A stretch of 64,000 nucleotides of DNA, from the NCBI GenBank assembly GCA_033439765.1, contig JAULSN010000008.1:2480001-2544000 (forward strand), written 5' to 3'. The notes beneath the pieces are model-generated. The model searched no databases. It was not told the DNA's origin and saw only the letters and a program-made list of their open reading frames with translations. Positions 1-9,056 of the stretch are shown piece after piece. Every line of letters starts with the position of its first letter. The stretch's first letter is position 1. The DNA is from Lasiosphaeria ovina (taxonomy: Eukaryota; Ascomycota; Sordariomycetes; Sordariales; Lasiosphaeriaceae). Position numbers and translations under genes: made by a program.

Positions 1-1804
1 ATCCGGGAGGGAGCGGAGTTTCCATTTTCGGGTCATCCTGTGCCCCGGTGTCTTTCGGGAGAGTTGTGTCATCTGGCGACATTTTCTTGAATTTTCTGAG
101 AACTGCTTTTCCAGCGACGAAATTGTTCCCGATCCCGTTCTCTCCTTGCTTCGCTCCGCCGACGACCATGCCAATGACTTGTCCGTCCGTGTCAAAGACA
201 CACGACCCAGAATCACCCGGTTGAGAGAAGGGGGCCTTTAGGTCCATTGAAATGACAAGCCATTCCCAGGTGATCTTTCTATCATTCCCTTTGGTATTAC
301 TGGGTTGACGTACGATAGCCTTAATATCGTTTGTCATTCCATAGGTGAGTTGCGTTTTCTGTCCACACTTTCCAACTATGAACGACGTACGTGGGTGATG
401 ATCGAAAGACCGTGACTTGTGGGCTCGTAGGGTGGCGAAGGTTTGGCCGGCGTCCATAATGTCGGGGGAAAGTACGGCTTCTCCACCAACGTAGACCTTA
501 TTGATAATAGGATTAGGGTATTTTGAAAGGTCGAGGCGGATTAGCGCCCAGTCCCGTAAGAAGCCCTGCTTTGTGACCTCGAATGGCGGCAGAAAGGCAA
601 CGTGCCCAATCGCTGGAATACCGACAAAGCGGTCGCTCGACTCGTCTAGAAAGGGGCGAATTTTCCCAAGGTAGTCCTTGTTCATCTGGAGAGATTCTAA
701 CCTTCTTTGGTCCGCAGACGTCCAGGGGCGACTGTCTGGGTCCATATCGTGTTTCATCTTCCTCCGTTCGACAACTTCCAGGAAGGGATCAAGAGTCTTT
801 TCGAACGAGTCCAGAGAGTCTTGTATGTCCCTGAACTTTCCCCTGTATCCGCGATTTACCAAACGCTGCTGCTTATCCAAGTCCCCATTGTAGGAGTCTT
901 GATCGCTGAGCCAAGCATTGTTGGATGGTACCACAACATGGCGGCAGGTAAGTCCAAAGACTTCGGATGGGCGGCCGTCGAGTTTGATGTAAAGACCCAT
1001 CGTACCGGCCGACGTTGCATGCGAGGGCTGTATCGTGTGGCCGAGAAGTGGCAGAATTGGTATGAGGTCCTTATTGATGACGCCATATTGGGGCGAGGGA
1101 GCCTGGTTCTCCCAGAATTTGCTTTCAATTGCATTCTCGAAGTCGGGTAGATTGCCACCGAAAGGCTCGCGGTGGATCTCTCTCATCTCAACTTCGATAT
1201 CTTGAATCCCTTCATTTCGTAAAAGCGATCGGCAAGCCAGGGCGGCTGGAATGGCGCCCTCCCAGTCAGTTGTGCCCGGCACAACATCGACCATCAAAAC
1301 AAGTTCCCGCCGGGGAATTTCGGCGAACATGGAAGCATATGGGGAGCTGGATCTTTTGGGCGAAACACCAATCCGTATCGGGTAGAATGCTTCCCACTCC
1401 ACATTATTCAAAGCGTCTTGAATGGACCCAACCAGCTTGTTCGACCATATGGACACCAGAGGATGCTTCCCGATTATATTGAACACCTTCGAGTTATCCG
1501 GAACTTCGAAGTCCTCCGTGGCGTTCAAACCGGTAAAATCGGGAAACTCGTATGAGCTGGTTCTCGCCAGCAAGTGCCCCTGAACGCCATCGTAGTAGTG
1601 GGTTCGCTCGTACTCGGAAGGTCGTGCGGGATCCATCACCTTCTTCGGCGAACACGGCGTGCACGAGTCTGTCGGGGAGCTCACTGACTCGAATCGCAAG
1701 CGCTTAGTGGGTGAGCTCGTTGAACGCGATTCGGATGAAGATCCAGAAGAATCGGACGAGCTGGTTGATGGCGCGTTGCGCTTCGATGGGGAACGGCTAG
1801 CCAT
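1..1804 (-). CDS. Trypsin-like serine peptidase-fold protein, 3' end off window
   Basis: An uninterrupted reading frame of about 601 codons starts with ATG at 1804 and runs off the left edge. I checked the frame at several points. It contains the three parts expected of a chymotrypsin-fold peptidase: LTCRHVV (candidate His, about residue 289), DWALIRLDL (candidate Asp, about 418) and GDSGSCVFD (candidate Ser, about 538). The first 56 residues are Ser-rich and low in complexity; the disrupted twin at 9057-10614 begins at the equivalent of residue 57. No signal peptide is evident, so it is probably intracellular. The roughly 280 residues before the His motif match no family I recognise, and the substrate is unknown. 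The peptidase assignment rests on the ordered triad; activity is inferred. Confidence 0.75.
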   Translation of the reverse strand, partial: MASRSPSKRNAPSTSSSDSSGSSSESRSTSSPTKRLRFESVSSPTDSCTPCSPKKVMDPARPSEYERTHYYDGVQGHLLARTSSYEFPDFTGLNATEDFEVPDNSKVFNIIGKHPLVSIWSNKLVGSIQDALNNVEWEAFYPIRIGVSPKRSSSPYASMFAEIPRRELVLMVDVVPGTTDWEGAIPAALACRSLLRNEGIQDIEVEMREIHREPFGGNLPDFENAIESKFWENQAPSPQYGVINKDLIPILPLLGHTIQPSHATSAGTMGLYIKLDGRPSEVFGLTCRHVVVPSNNAWLSDQDSYNGDLDKQQRLVNRGYRGKFRDIQDSLDSFEKTLDPFLEVVERRKMKHDMDPDSRPWTSADQRRLESLQMNKDYLGKIRPFLDESSDRFVGIPAIGHVAFLPPFEVTKQGFLRDWALIRLDLSKYPNPIINKVYVGGEAVLSPDIMDAGQTFATLRAHKSRSFDHHPRTSFIVGKCGQKTQLTYGMTNDIKAIVRQPSNTKGNDRKITWEWLVISMDLKAPFSQPGDSGSCVFDTDGQVIGMVVGGAKQGENGIGNNFVAGKAVLRKFKKMSPDDTTLPKDTGAQDDPKMETPLPPG

Positions 1805-2758
1805 TTTAAGGAGGAAATTCTTTTTTCTCAATCAGCAGCCAGACTACACGGTTTTTCCGTCCCAAGAAACCCAAAAACCTAAAGCCTAGGCCAACAGATT
1901 AGAAAAATATGAAAGGGGAACTTAGCCGAAATTTTTGGTAGACTTCGTCTGTTAGCATAAGTTAAGCGTTTGATCGAAACCGTGATTTTGCGCGATGATG
2001 TTTACAAAAACTTGGGGGGACAATGGCGAATGCGCTCCAGGAGCTTGGGGCAAGAGTGGGGATTGCCGCGTGTCAAGGTTCGAGCTCGAGCCGTCAGACC
2101 GTCTGCTAAACCTTCCACTCGGCACTCCCGTGCTGGCCCGGCCATCTCCGTTCAAGTCGGTTCTTTCCCAGCCAGAGATAAGAATCATGAGCCCCTATTT
2201 CTCCACATAGTCTCTAACCTTAACCAACAACCTTCCATCTACGCTGGTGCCTAACTTTTGCTGACTCTCACAAGCACCACCGCTACCAAGCAAGCAAGTC
2301 TCCAGGCGTTGCCATTAACCTTCCTCCATGTTAGTAAGTCACCTGCTTGACCTTGGTTTACTTTGCACCTACGAGAACCTTCACTACCGCGAATGCGATC
2401 ACGATTTCCACAAGCCGAAGGTATCAGATAGCAGGAAACAATCCCCCATATTCCAACCACAGAGAAGTGCCCGCACTTGCTAAATAGAGAATAAAGTAAA
2501 TTACCTGACCTCCTGGCCTCCTGGCCTCCTGATTTCGTAACGCACCGCGCCCAGGTTGCCCGCTGCCCCTTCTGCCTGAATGTTTTCGCTACCGCGACCG
2601 CTATCGTGTGCCAGTTCAGGAGTAGCGGATGCCCGTGGGCCAATTAATTATCTCGGCCGCGGAACACACCGTCTGTCGCTGAATTTAACTGTGGGGGAGT
2701 GGTGGCAACTGTTTAAACTACGGAGAAAGAACATGCCAAGAGGTGAGGGAGGAGCCAA
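1805..2758. other. Intergenic, no supported gene
   Basis: I see no convincing coding exon here. The 5' flank of the minus-strand peptidase gene lies in it. Several short intron-like signals (for example a GTTAGTAAGT at about 2330) leave open that upstream exons of the multi-exon gene at 3679-5817 start here. Confidence 0.4.
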
Positions 2759-3260
2759 ATGACGCCAAGCAATGGTCACGCGCAAAGTGTCAAGCGCAAA
2801 GCGCCAAGCCATAGTCCTGTTGATATATGGCATTGGGCCGTCAGGATTTGGGAAGGGGCATCTGGAAGCTCAACTAGCACGTTCCCATGTTTGGGGGGTC
2901 GGATTTTGTCTCCCTTCCCTTTGTTTCTTCATCCAGACATTGAGCCTCGTATGCCACCCCTGTCTCCAAACTTCGCTACACAACAATCAGGTGATCTTGG
3001 TCCCCGACTAGATTTGCTAATATATTTCTGTATTATAGTTCATTTTGAACCCCAAACCTCGGCCCTGGCCCCTCAGCTGCACCGCCCGCCGCCCCTGAAA
3101 AGCGCAAGGGTAACAAACGCCTGCGTCATGACGGAAGTCTATTTCGGTACCATTCATCCCCTGGGGGGCTCATTTGACCGATGCCAGTCAGAGTAACCAT
3201 ATAGCACGTCTGGGCTGCCAAAGCCAACAAGGAAGTCGGGGGGGAGGCAGCCCTTGTGGG
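2759..3260 (+). pseudogene. Degenerate partial copy of the 5' half of the micro-exon gene
   Basis: Blocks here align in order with 3460-4660. The GCATCTGGAAG block at 2859 matches about 3489. A branch/acceptor block ending in TATAG at about 3040, followed by TTCATTTTGAACCC, matches the acceptor and first exon at 3679. A stretch reading like GCCCCTGAAAAGCGCAAGGG, then GGAAGTCTATTT, matches the end of the Pro-Ala exon and its donor at 4589. The His/Gln tract, zinc-knuckle exon and Pro-Ala repeat are missing. An open frame of 145 codons across it is probably fortuitous. Confidence 0.5.
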
Positions 3261-3678
3261 CCGCTGGACAAAGTTCAGATCCACAGAGTAATGATATAAT
3301 TACGCCCTCAGGAACTTTGGTACACGCCACCCGTCAATCATCTACAGGGATGTAAATGTGATGCTACAAGCTTTCCTTCTGGTAATGTGACAAGAGAAAG
3401 TGCCTGCGGACGAGCTGGGGTAGGCACCGTGTAGTGACAGCCAAAGGCTCCTGCCTGTAGCATTGAGCCATTGGCATATGGGCAGGAGCATCTGGAAGTG
3501 TCAATGGCAAGCTAGGTACCTAGGTAGTTTATCGACAGAAAACTGGGCGGATTTTCTCCTCTTCTTTCTTCTTTCTTCTTTCTCCAGCCAGCGCCCCAAG
3601 TCTTGTACGGCACCCTGCCTCCCAACTCCAGGTACCCAATGTTCTACTAGATTTGCTAACTCCTTTTCTGTACACTAG

Positions 3679-3854
3679 TCACTTTCGAACCCAGACCGCC
3701 GACGCCGTCCCCCTTGCTTCCACGTAAGGTTCCCTCTCCTTGTGATCAAACGTGGCCTGGCTCGGGGAGAACCAGAGCTTGAGGTGCTAACAACTATTGG
3801 TCTCTCGCGCAGACACACCACCACCACCACCACCACCACCACCACCACCACCAA

Positions 3855-3885
<31 letters not shown>

Positions 3886-3889
3886 AGCG

Positions 3890-3922
<33 letters not shown>

Positions 3923-5817
3923 CCAACAGCAGCAGCAGCACCAACAGCAGCAGCAGCAGCAGCAGCAGCACCAACAGCAGCAGCAGCAGCAGCACCAACA
4001 ACAGCAGCAGTGTGCCGCCGTTAGTTTACAATGCTTCCTCCTCCAGACTAAGCGGTTGTGATTCTAACCTACTGTGTCTTAGATGGTCCGTTGCTTTCAC
4101 TGCGGTGGCTTCGGCCACAAGGTGGCCCAATGCCGCTTCGTAAGCTCCCATCACCCCTCTCCTCACCAAAAACCTTTGTTCTTCGAGTTAGCTAATAGTT
4201 ACTTGCCCTGCCATCTTAGATGCCCATTGCTGTAAGCAATATCCTGAAGCCTACTGTTCTACACTCCGCTTCGTCCCCTTCCAACCGAGCACCCTGCCTC
4301 CCTACATCGTTGTTCTCCAGCAGCTATTACCGTATCAGCTTGATTGAGCCCCATGACTAGCGCTTCGTTACATATTACAATTCGTTCCGCCGTTTCTGAT
4401 AGACATGCTAGGTGCAGAACACCGCCGCGCCCGCGCCCGCACCCGCGCCCGCGCCCGCACCCGCGCCCGCGCCCGCACCCGCGCCCGCGCCCGCACCCGC
4501 GCCCGCGCCCGCACCCGCGCCCGCTGCCGCGCCCGCCGCAGCTGCTGCCGCCCCTGGCAAGGGCAGGGGCAAGCGCCCCTTCAACGGCGTAAGTCTATTT
4601 ATGTTTAATCAGGCCCATTCATCCCCTAGGAGGCTCAGTTGACTGACACCGGCCAAAGAGCAGCAACAATGCCCATCCGGGCAAGAAACCGGTGAGTTCC
4701 ACCTCTCTATAATATTTCCTTGCCACCCAGCTCACATTCGCTCTGCCACAGAAGCAAACCCAAGTCTATCCGGCCTTCTCTCAACTCAACATACACAAGA
4801 TCAATTAGCTGATGAATCACTCAGGCAGCAAGACGACCCTCGCCGACCCCGCCTCCCAAGGCGAAGTATCCGGTAAGTTCAAGTTGTTATCCAGATTCTC
4901 CCTATCATTCAAGTCGTCATGCCATCTCCCGGCCAATTTGCTGACCTCCTTTATAGCCAAACTCTCGTCAAGTTAGTATCGTCCTCCACCGTCCTTCCTC
5001 ATACCAGCTTTCGCATCACTTGCTGGAGTGTGGACGTACATTGGGGTTATATGCTGACATGTCTTTGTGTCTAGGCATTAGAGGAGCATGCCCGGGCTCT
5101 GGGAGCCAAAGCCGAGGTAAGCTTACCTTGTGCTCTTGAGTCTGTAGATACTTGCTAACTTCTTTTAGATCTCCGCCGCAAGATACGAAGTAAGTACCTA
5201 CCCACCCATTTATTGAAGCATTTAATCCAGTTTCGCGATGCTAACATTTGTACAGGAACTTCGTAATGCCGCCGATGTACGTACGCCTACACAACCAAGC
5301 CATCTCACCTTCCAGGTTGCTAATTCAGGTATTTACAAGGCTGAGTATGCGGTGCTCAGCGTATGTGATCCACCCCCTGTTACACAAACTATGACCTAGC
5401 TGACTGTTTTCTCTGTCTTGTGTAGGCCATCATCATCGAGCAAGTGGTAAGCCTTACTCACTTTCTTTACATACCAGTCGGAGATAGCTAATTTATATTT
5501 CAGAAGTACGAGAAGATGGCCGCAGCGGCCAAGCCCATCCTCCCCGCCCCTAGCGGCGCCGTAAGTGTTCCCGACTAAACCTTTTTTATATTTTCTTTCT
5601 GCATTTTATCCTAACTTTATTTGATGTAGAAGGTCGATCTCGTCGCCATGAAGGCGGCAATATTCTCTTCCGAAGTAAGTCTGCCTCTCTCTTCATTTTT
5701 TTTCCCGCCGTTAACTTTAATTAAAACCAGGAGCCTGAAGCACCTGCCGCCGAAGGCGCACCTGCCGCCGAGGACACACCTGCCGCCGAGGACACACCTG
5801 CCGCCGCCGCAACTTAG
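3679..5817 (+). CDS. Micro-exon gene: His/Gln-rich, CCHC knuckle, Pro-Ala repeat, coiled coil
   Basis: I read 17 exons: 3679-3723, 3813-4019, 4083-4139, 4220-4231, 4412-4588, 4659-4691, 4752-4763, 4825-4872, 4957-4971, 5075-5116, 5169-5189, 5256-5276, 5340-5360, 5426-5446, 5504-5560, 5630-5674 and 5731-5817. Every exon is a multiple of 3 and every intron is phase 0, giving 306 residues and a TAG stop. Most introns have GTAAG/GTTAG-type donors, a CTAAC or CTGAC-like branch and an AG acceptor. The order is: basic Arg-rich start; poly-His then poly-Gln; a CCHC knuckle (CFHCGGFGHKVAQC, exon 3); a Pro-Ala repeat ending in GKGRGKRPFNG; an Arg/Pro/Lys segment; a coiled-coil-like stretch from ALEEHAR to KYEKM; and an acidic Pro-Ala tail with EDTPAA repeats. 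Four successive exons are 21 nt, one heptad each. The 5' end is unresolved: no ATG in frame is seen before exon 3, so translation may start upstream or at the Met of exon 3. I do not recognise the family. RNA or nucleic-acid binding is a guess from the knuckle and basic segments. Confidence 0.65.
3813..4019 (+). repeat. CAC/CAG trinucleotide tract coding poly-His/poly-Gln
   Basis: A run of CAC codons passes directly into CAG/CAA codons with scattered CAC and one CGG. It fills almost the whole 69-codon second exon of the micro-exon gene. The other two forward frames are also open here (Thr/Ser and Pro/Ala), so frame choice rests on the neighbouring phase-0 exons and the zinc knuckle. Confidence 0.9.
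4426..4540 (+). repeat. 18-bp GC-rich minisatellite coding Pro-Ala
   Basis: Tandem units of about 18 bp (CCCGCGCCCGCGCCCGCA) encode alternating Pro-Ala inside exon 5 of the micro-exon gene. Unit number is likely to vary between strains. Confidence 0.85.
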
Positions 5818-5988
5818 TCCCTTTTGTCTGTTTATTGTGCGCTTGAGCCCCTTTTTTTTCTTGTTTTTTTTGGGGGTGGAGAAAAGGGTTGGGGGGGAGA
5901 GGGGGGAGGGGGGTTGACACTAATTTGAGACGTTCACTACCTATTTTTATCAACGATACAACTTTTCATTTCAAGATTATACGTCGTT

Positions 5989-6807
5989 GTCTCCTATTGT
6001 GATCTTATGCTTTGCATATTTTTATCAAAAGCTTTTTCTTTCCTTTTATGTTCGGATTCTAATCTCTTTTTCTTCCAGACGCGACGGAAAGACGGGGCAA
6101 TGCTAAAATATACGGTCTGAAGAGGTCGAACATAGCTGCTTTGCTAGCATGATTCGCTCTAACGATCATATCTCAACTTGGTTGAGACTGAGCCACCCTG
6201 ATAGTCTTGGGGCTTCATCGTTAACGAAGCCCCGGACGAAGTCTTGTGATGTTTCAAATTGGCCAGGTTCCCCCTCTTAAATATATTGCATTTTGAAGTT
6301 TTGATGTTAATCCCTATCTTTTCCAGGGACGACGACTCTAAATCTTCTAGAAAGTTTCGATCGGAGCAACGTTCGAGGAGAACGGGCCCCGTTCAGGTCT
6401 GTGTTTTGTTTTACTTCACCACGTTTCCCCCCTCTAGACAGACGACTCCCTATTAATGTTTGGATGCTAATCGCTTTGTTCTCCAGTCCCTTGTAAAATT
6501 AGGATTGCTTGGCAGGGTTAGTTGGGGCTGGTTGAGAGGAGGAAGCCCCCCCAGGTCTGTGTTTCGTTCCGATCGATCATGTTGCCGCCCATTAAATAGA
6601 ATCGGTTTTGACGTTTCGATGCTGATCATCTTCTTCTCCAGGAATCACTACCTGCTTATCATGTTATCGAGCGTCAAATTGGGGCCGCACTGAGAGGAGG
6701 GAGCCCCCCGAGGTCTATGTTCTGGTTCGATTGACCAAGCTGGCGCGCCCATGTATAAAGAAAACACGGAAGTTAGCACCAAAACATCACAGGCGGCTTC
6801 TGTCTAG
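5989..6807 (+). other. Tandem intron-like/exon-like modules with GTCT donors and GC hairpins
   Basis: Intron-like blocks begin with GTCT at 5989, 6241, 6397, 6555 and 6713. The 6397, 6555 and 6713 starts are exactly 158 bp apart. The first four blocks end in a GATGCTAATC-like branch followed by TTCTCCAG/TTCCAG (ends at 6078, 6326, 6486, 6641); a weaker acceptor lies at 6807. The exon-like blocks between them are 162, 70, 68 and 71 bp, so no frame is kept, and they hold stops in the frames tried. Each ends near a stem: 6209-6216 with 6226-6233 (GGGGCTTC/GAAGCCCC), 6380-6394 (GAACGGG C CCCGTTC), 6524-6529 with 6544-6549, and 6681-6685 with 6703-6707. It may be a spliced non-coding transcript, a 3' extension of the gene upstream, or a decayed tandem duplication. 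Confidence 0.55.
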
Positions 6808-7155
6808 GTAACTACTGGGGATGGCGATGATGTATATAGTCTTAAGGAGGTTGCGCTTTGCTTTGGCATCGCGCTCTCTGATGACCAACATCTCAAGTGA
6901 GACCCGAGCCCCCGTAATAATCGAGTCATTTGGCATTCTAGAGACTCTTGGGAATAATTAGATAGCAAACTATCAATTTAGTGGATGCCAGTTATTACCT
7001 AGCCTAGACGATGATTGTAGTGGCTAGTTAAAGGCATTACTTGTTTCGTCCCATCCTGCCTCTATAAATATTAACCATGTCGCCATCCCCATCGTTATCA
7101 TACCAAGCTTGGTTGACTCCAACATTTCCGTGAATCTTTATATAGACATGAGCTT
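6808..7155. other. Intergenic, no gene seen
   Basis: No open frame or RNA gene is supported. It is the 3' flank of the minus-strand secreted-protein gene that ends at 7156. Confidence 0.4.
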
Positions 7156-8334
7156 TCAGCTAAGATATAGAAAACAGAGACCACCCAATGCAGCCGTGCT
7201 GAGGAGTCCCCAGTCCGGACCCCGGCCTCGGGCAGCCGATATAGATCTCGCGCTATACGTCCCCTCGCTATCCGACACCCACGTAAAGTCGGACCCGTTT
7301 CCGAACGTGAACTTGGGCAGTTCATGGTCTGCTGGGTTGGCCAGGGCGATGGCGGAATACTCAAACACAAAGTTGTTCGGCTCCAGGCTAGGGTTGTCGC
7401 CGTCCTGCCGCCTGCCGCTGAAGAGGAGGGTCACGTTTCCGAGAGTCGAGCTGAATGTCAGCTTCGCCGTGGCCGTGGTGTTGGTGAAATTGAGCGCGTA
7501 TGTGAATGCCGTCTTGGAGGACCTGGTATACTGTTAGCGAGGACTGTGGTCGAGGTCAGCGAGCTAGACGGACCAGGAATTCGCGAAGTGTATGTCGTCG
7601 GCGCAATCCTTGCCCTGCGTGGCGTCAGAGTAGTTCCACGGCCGCTGGAAGCTAAAGTCGTTGTAGTCGCTGGTCCCGTTGTAGAGTGCCGTCTGCTCGT
7701 CGCCCTGGACGGCATAGAAAGGCCCGGGGTCGTCCTCGGCTAAGGGAACGCCACTGACGTGTGAGACGGAGGCCGCGGTAATGTTTAGCATGGGCTTCGT
7801 GATGTAGGCCCGCGGAGAGAATATGGAGCTCCCGCACGGCTTGCCGTCCTTGTAACACAGGTAGTACGTGGTGGCGAGATACAGGTTGTAGATGGCGTCG
7901 TGGGTGCATCCGACGGCGCTGGAGCAGATGTTACCCGGACCTCCAAAAGGGCGGACAAAAGCCTGAATGCGGTTTTCAACCGGAGGACTTGATATCGACG
8001 TGCTGCCGTGGCGGTCTAACTGGAAGAAGAAGGGGTTCGTGTCCCACGGCGGGTTGACGCCTATGCGCAGGCCGGCGTTGGCCAGGTCGCTGAAATAATA
8101 GACGCCGCCGTCGCCGCAGACGGTCGCGTTGGGGTGGGAGATGGCGGGTGTGTTGTGGACGAAGGAGCCCGACATGGTCCCGTTGTAGAAGATGAACTGG
8201 GTGCCGCCATCGTCGAGGGTGGGGTTCAGCGAGGCTGATAGGCGACAAAGGGCGCAGAGGAGCAGGCCTATTACGGGCAAGTGGACGGTTGCCGCGGATC
8301 GACCTGTGCCCAGAGCTAGACCCGGCATCGCCAT
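7156..8334 (-). CDS. Secreted, probably GPI-anchored protein of unknown function
   Basis: There are two exons, 8334-7574 and 7522-7156, with a 51-nt intron (donor GTCCGT, branch GCTAAC, acceptor CCAG), giving 375 residues. Without splicing the frame stops at 7564; splicing joins it to a frame that continues the same kind of sequence. The N-terminus is a signal peptide or anchor (hydrophobic around GLLLCALCRL). The body is rich in NxS/T sites and has several Cys (CSSAVGC, CYKDGKPC). The last residues form a small plus hydrophobic segment (GLLSTAALGGLCFLYL) like a GPI-attachment signal. I do not recognise a domain. A cell-wall or surface role is inferred from topology only. Confidence 0.75.
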
Positions 8335-8815
8335 TTCGAACCCGGCCTGGGCGTGGCCGCCTTCTGGCAGCGCTTGAGGCCAGAGGCAACGGATTGATTT
8401 GGCGCAGACTCAAGGGATGGAGCCGAGGAGGAAGGCGCCCAGCTGCCCACGTAATTAACGAGGCTCAGGTATGAATGCCAAGACCCTCGAGCCCGCCACA
8501 CCCATGTTTAGCGCTCAGGCACAGCGAGCAGAGGATGCAGCCCCTGCCAAAGCCAGCCAATTGTATTCCAGCTCTCCCACGCCTCCCGACCACATGTAGC
8601 ATTCTCGGGCCAGTTGCTTTCCTCGTGTGTGGATGCATACAATGGGGGAATTCGAGCCTCAAACAGAAACCCACCGAACAGTGCAGAATAATGCAAATAG
8701 TTAAAAACTACCTAGGTACATATAATGACCAGTCCAATCCATATCATCCACCGCACTAACTATAACCCGTTCAGGGTATAATTACAAACCAACGGCTTCC
8801 CTGCTCCATCTCTAT

Positions 8816-9056
8816 ACAAAGGCGCAACGGGTCATGTAGCCTTCCCCACACGGTGTGACGGGCACACAACCTTGTCATCCTGAGCTGCAACGGGTCATGC
8901 AGTCTTGGGCCCCCCATCCCCAGGTTCAACGGGTCATACAACCTTGGGACCCCCAAAAGGTGTGAAGGGTCACACAGCCTTGTATGTCTCCGCGAAGGTG
9001 TAAGTGGTCATACAGCCTTGCCATCCACAGACAGGTGCAGCGGAGTTCATGCATCC
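8816..9056. repeat. Degenerate minisatellite, about 36-bp units, about 7 copies
   Basis: Units resemble GGTGCAACGGGTCATACAGC followed by CTTGGGACCCCCA. They recur from about 8818 to 9056 with 30-38 bp spacing and many substitutions. The array ends exactly where the broken peptidase copy ends (9057). Confidence 0.7.

Noticed and set aside
2759..3196. Plus-strand open frame of 145 codons
   Set aside because: It overlaps the degenerate copy of the micro-exon gene and crosses what correspond to introns in the better copy.
3675..4001. Minus-strand poly-Leu frame across the CAC/CAG tract
   Set aside because: An artefact of the trinucleotide repeat read backwards.
6828..6880. Possible box C/D snoRNA (GATGATG ... 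CTGA)
   Set aside because: The C box is imperfect, no terminal stem is convincing and no internal boxes were found.
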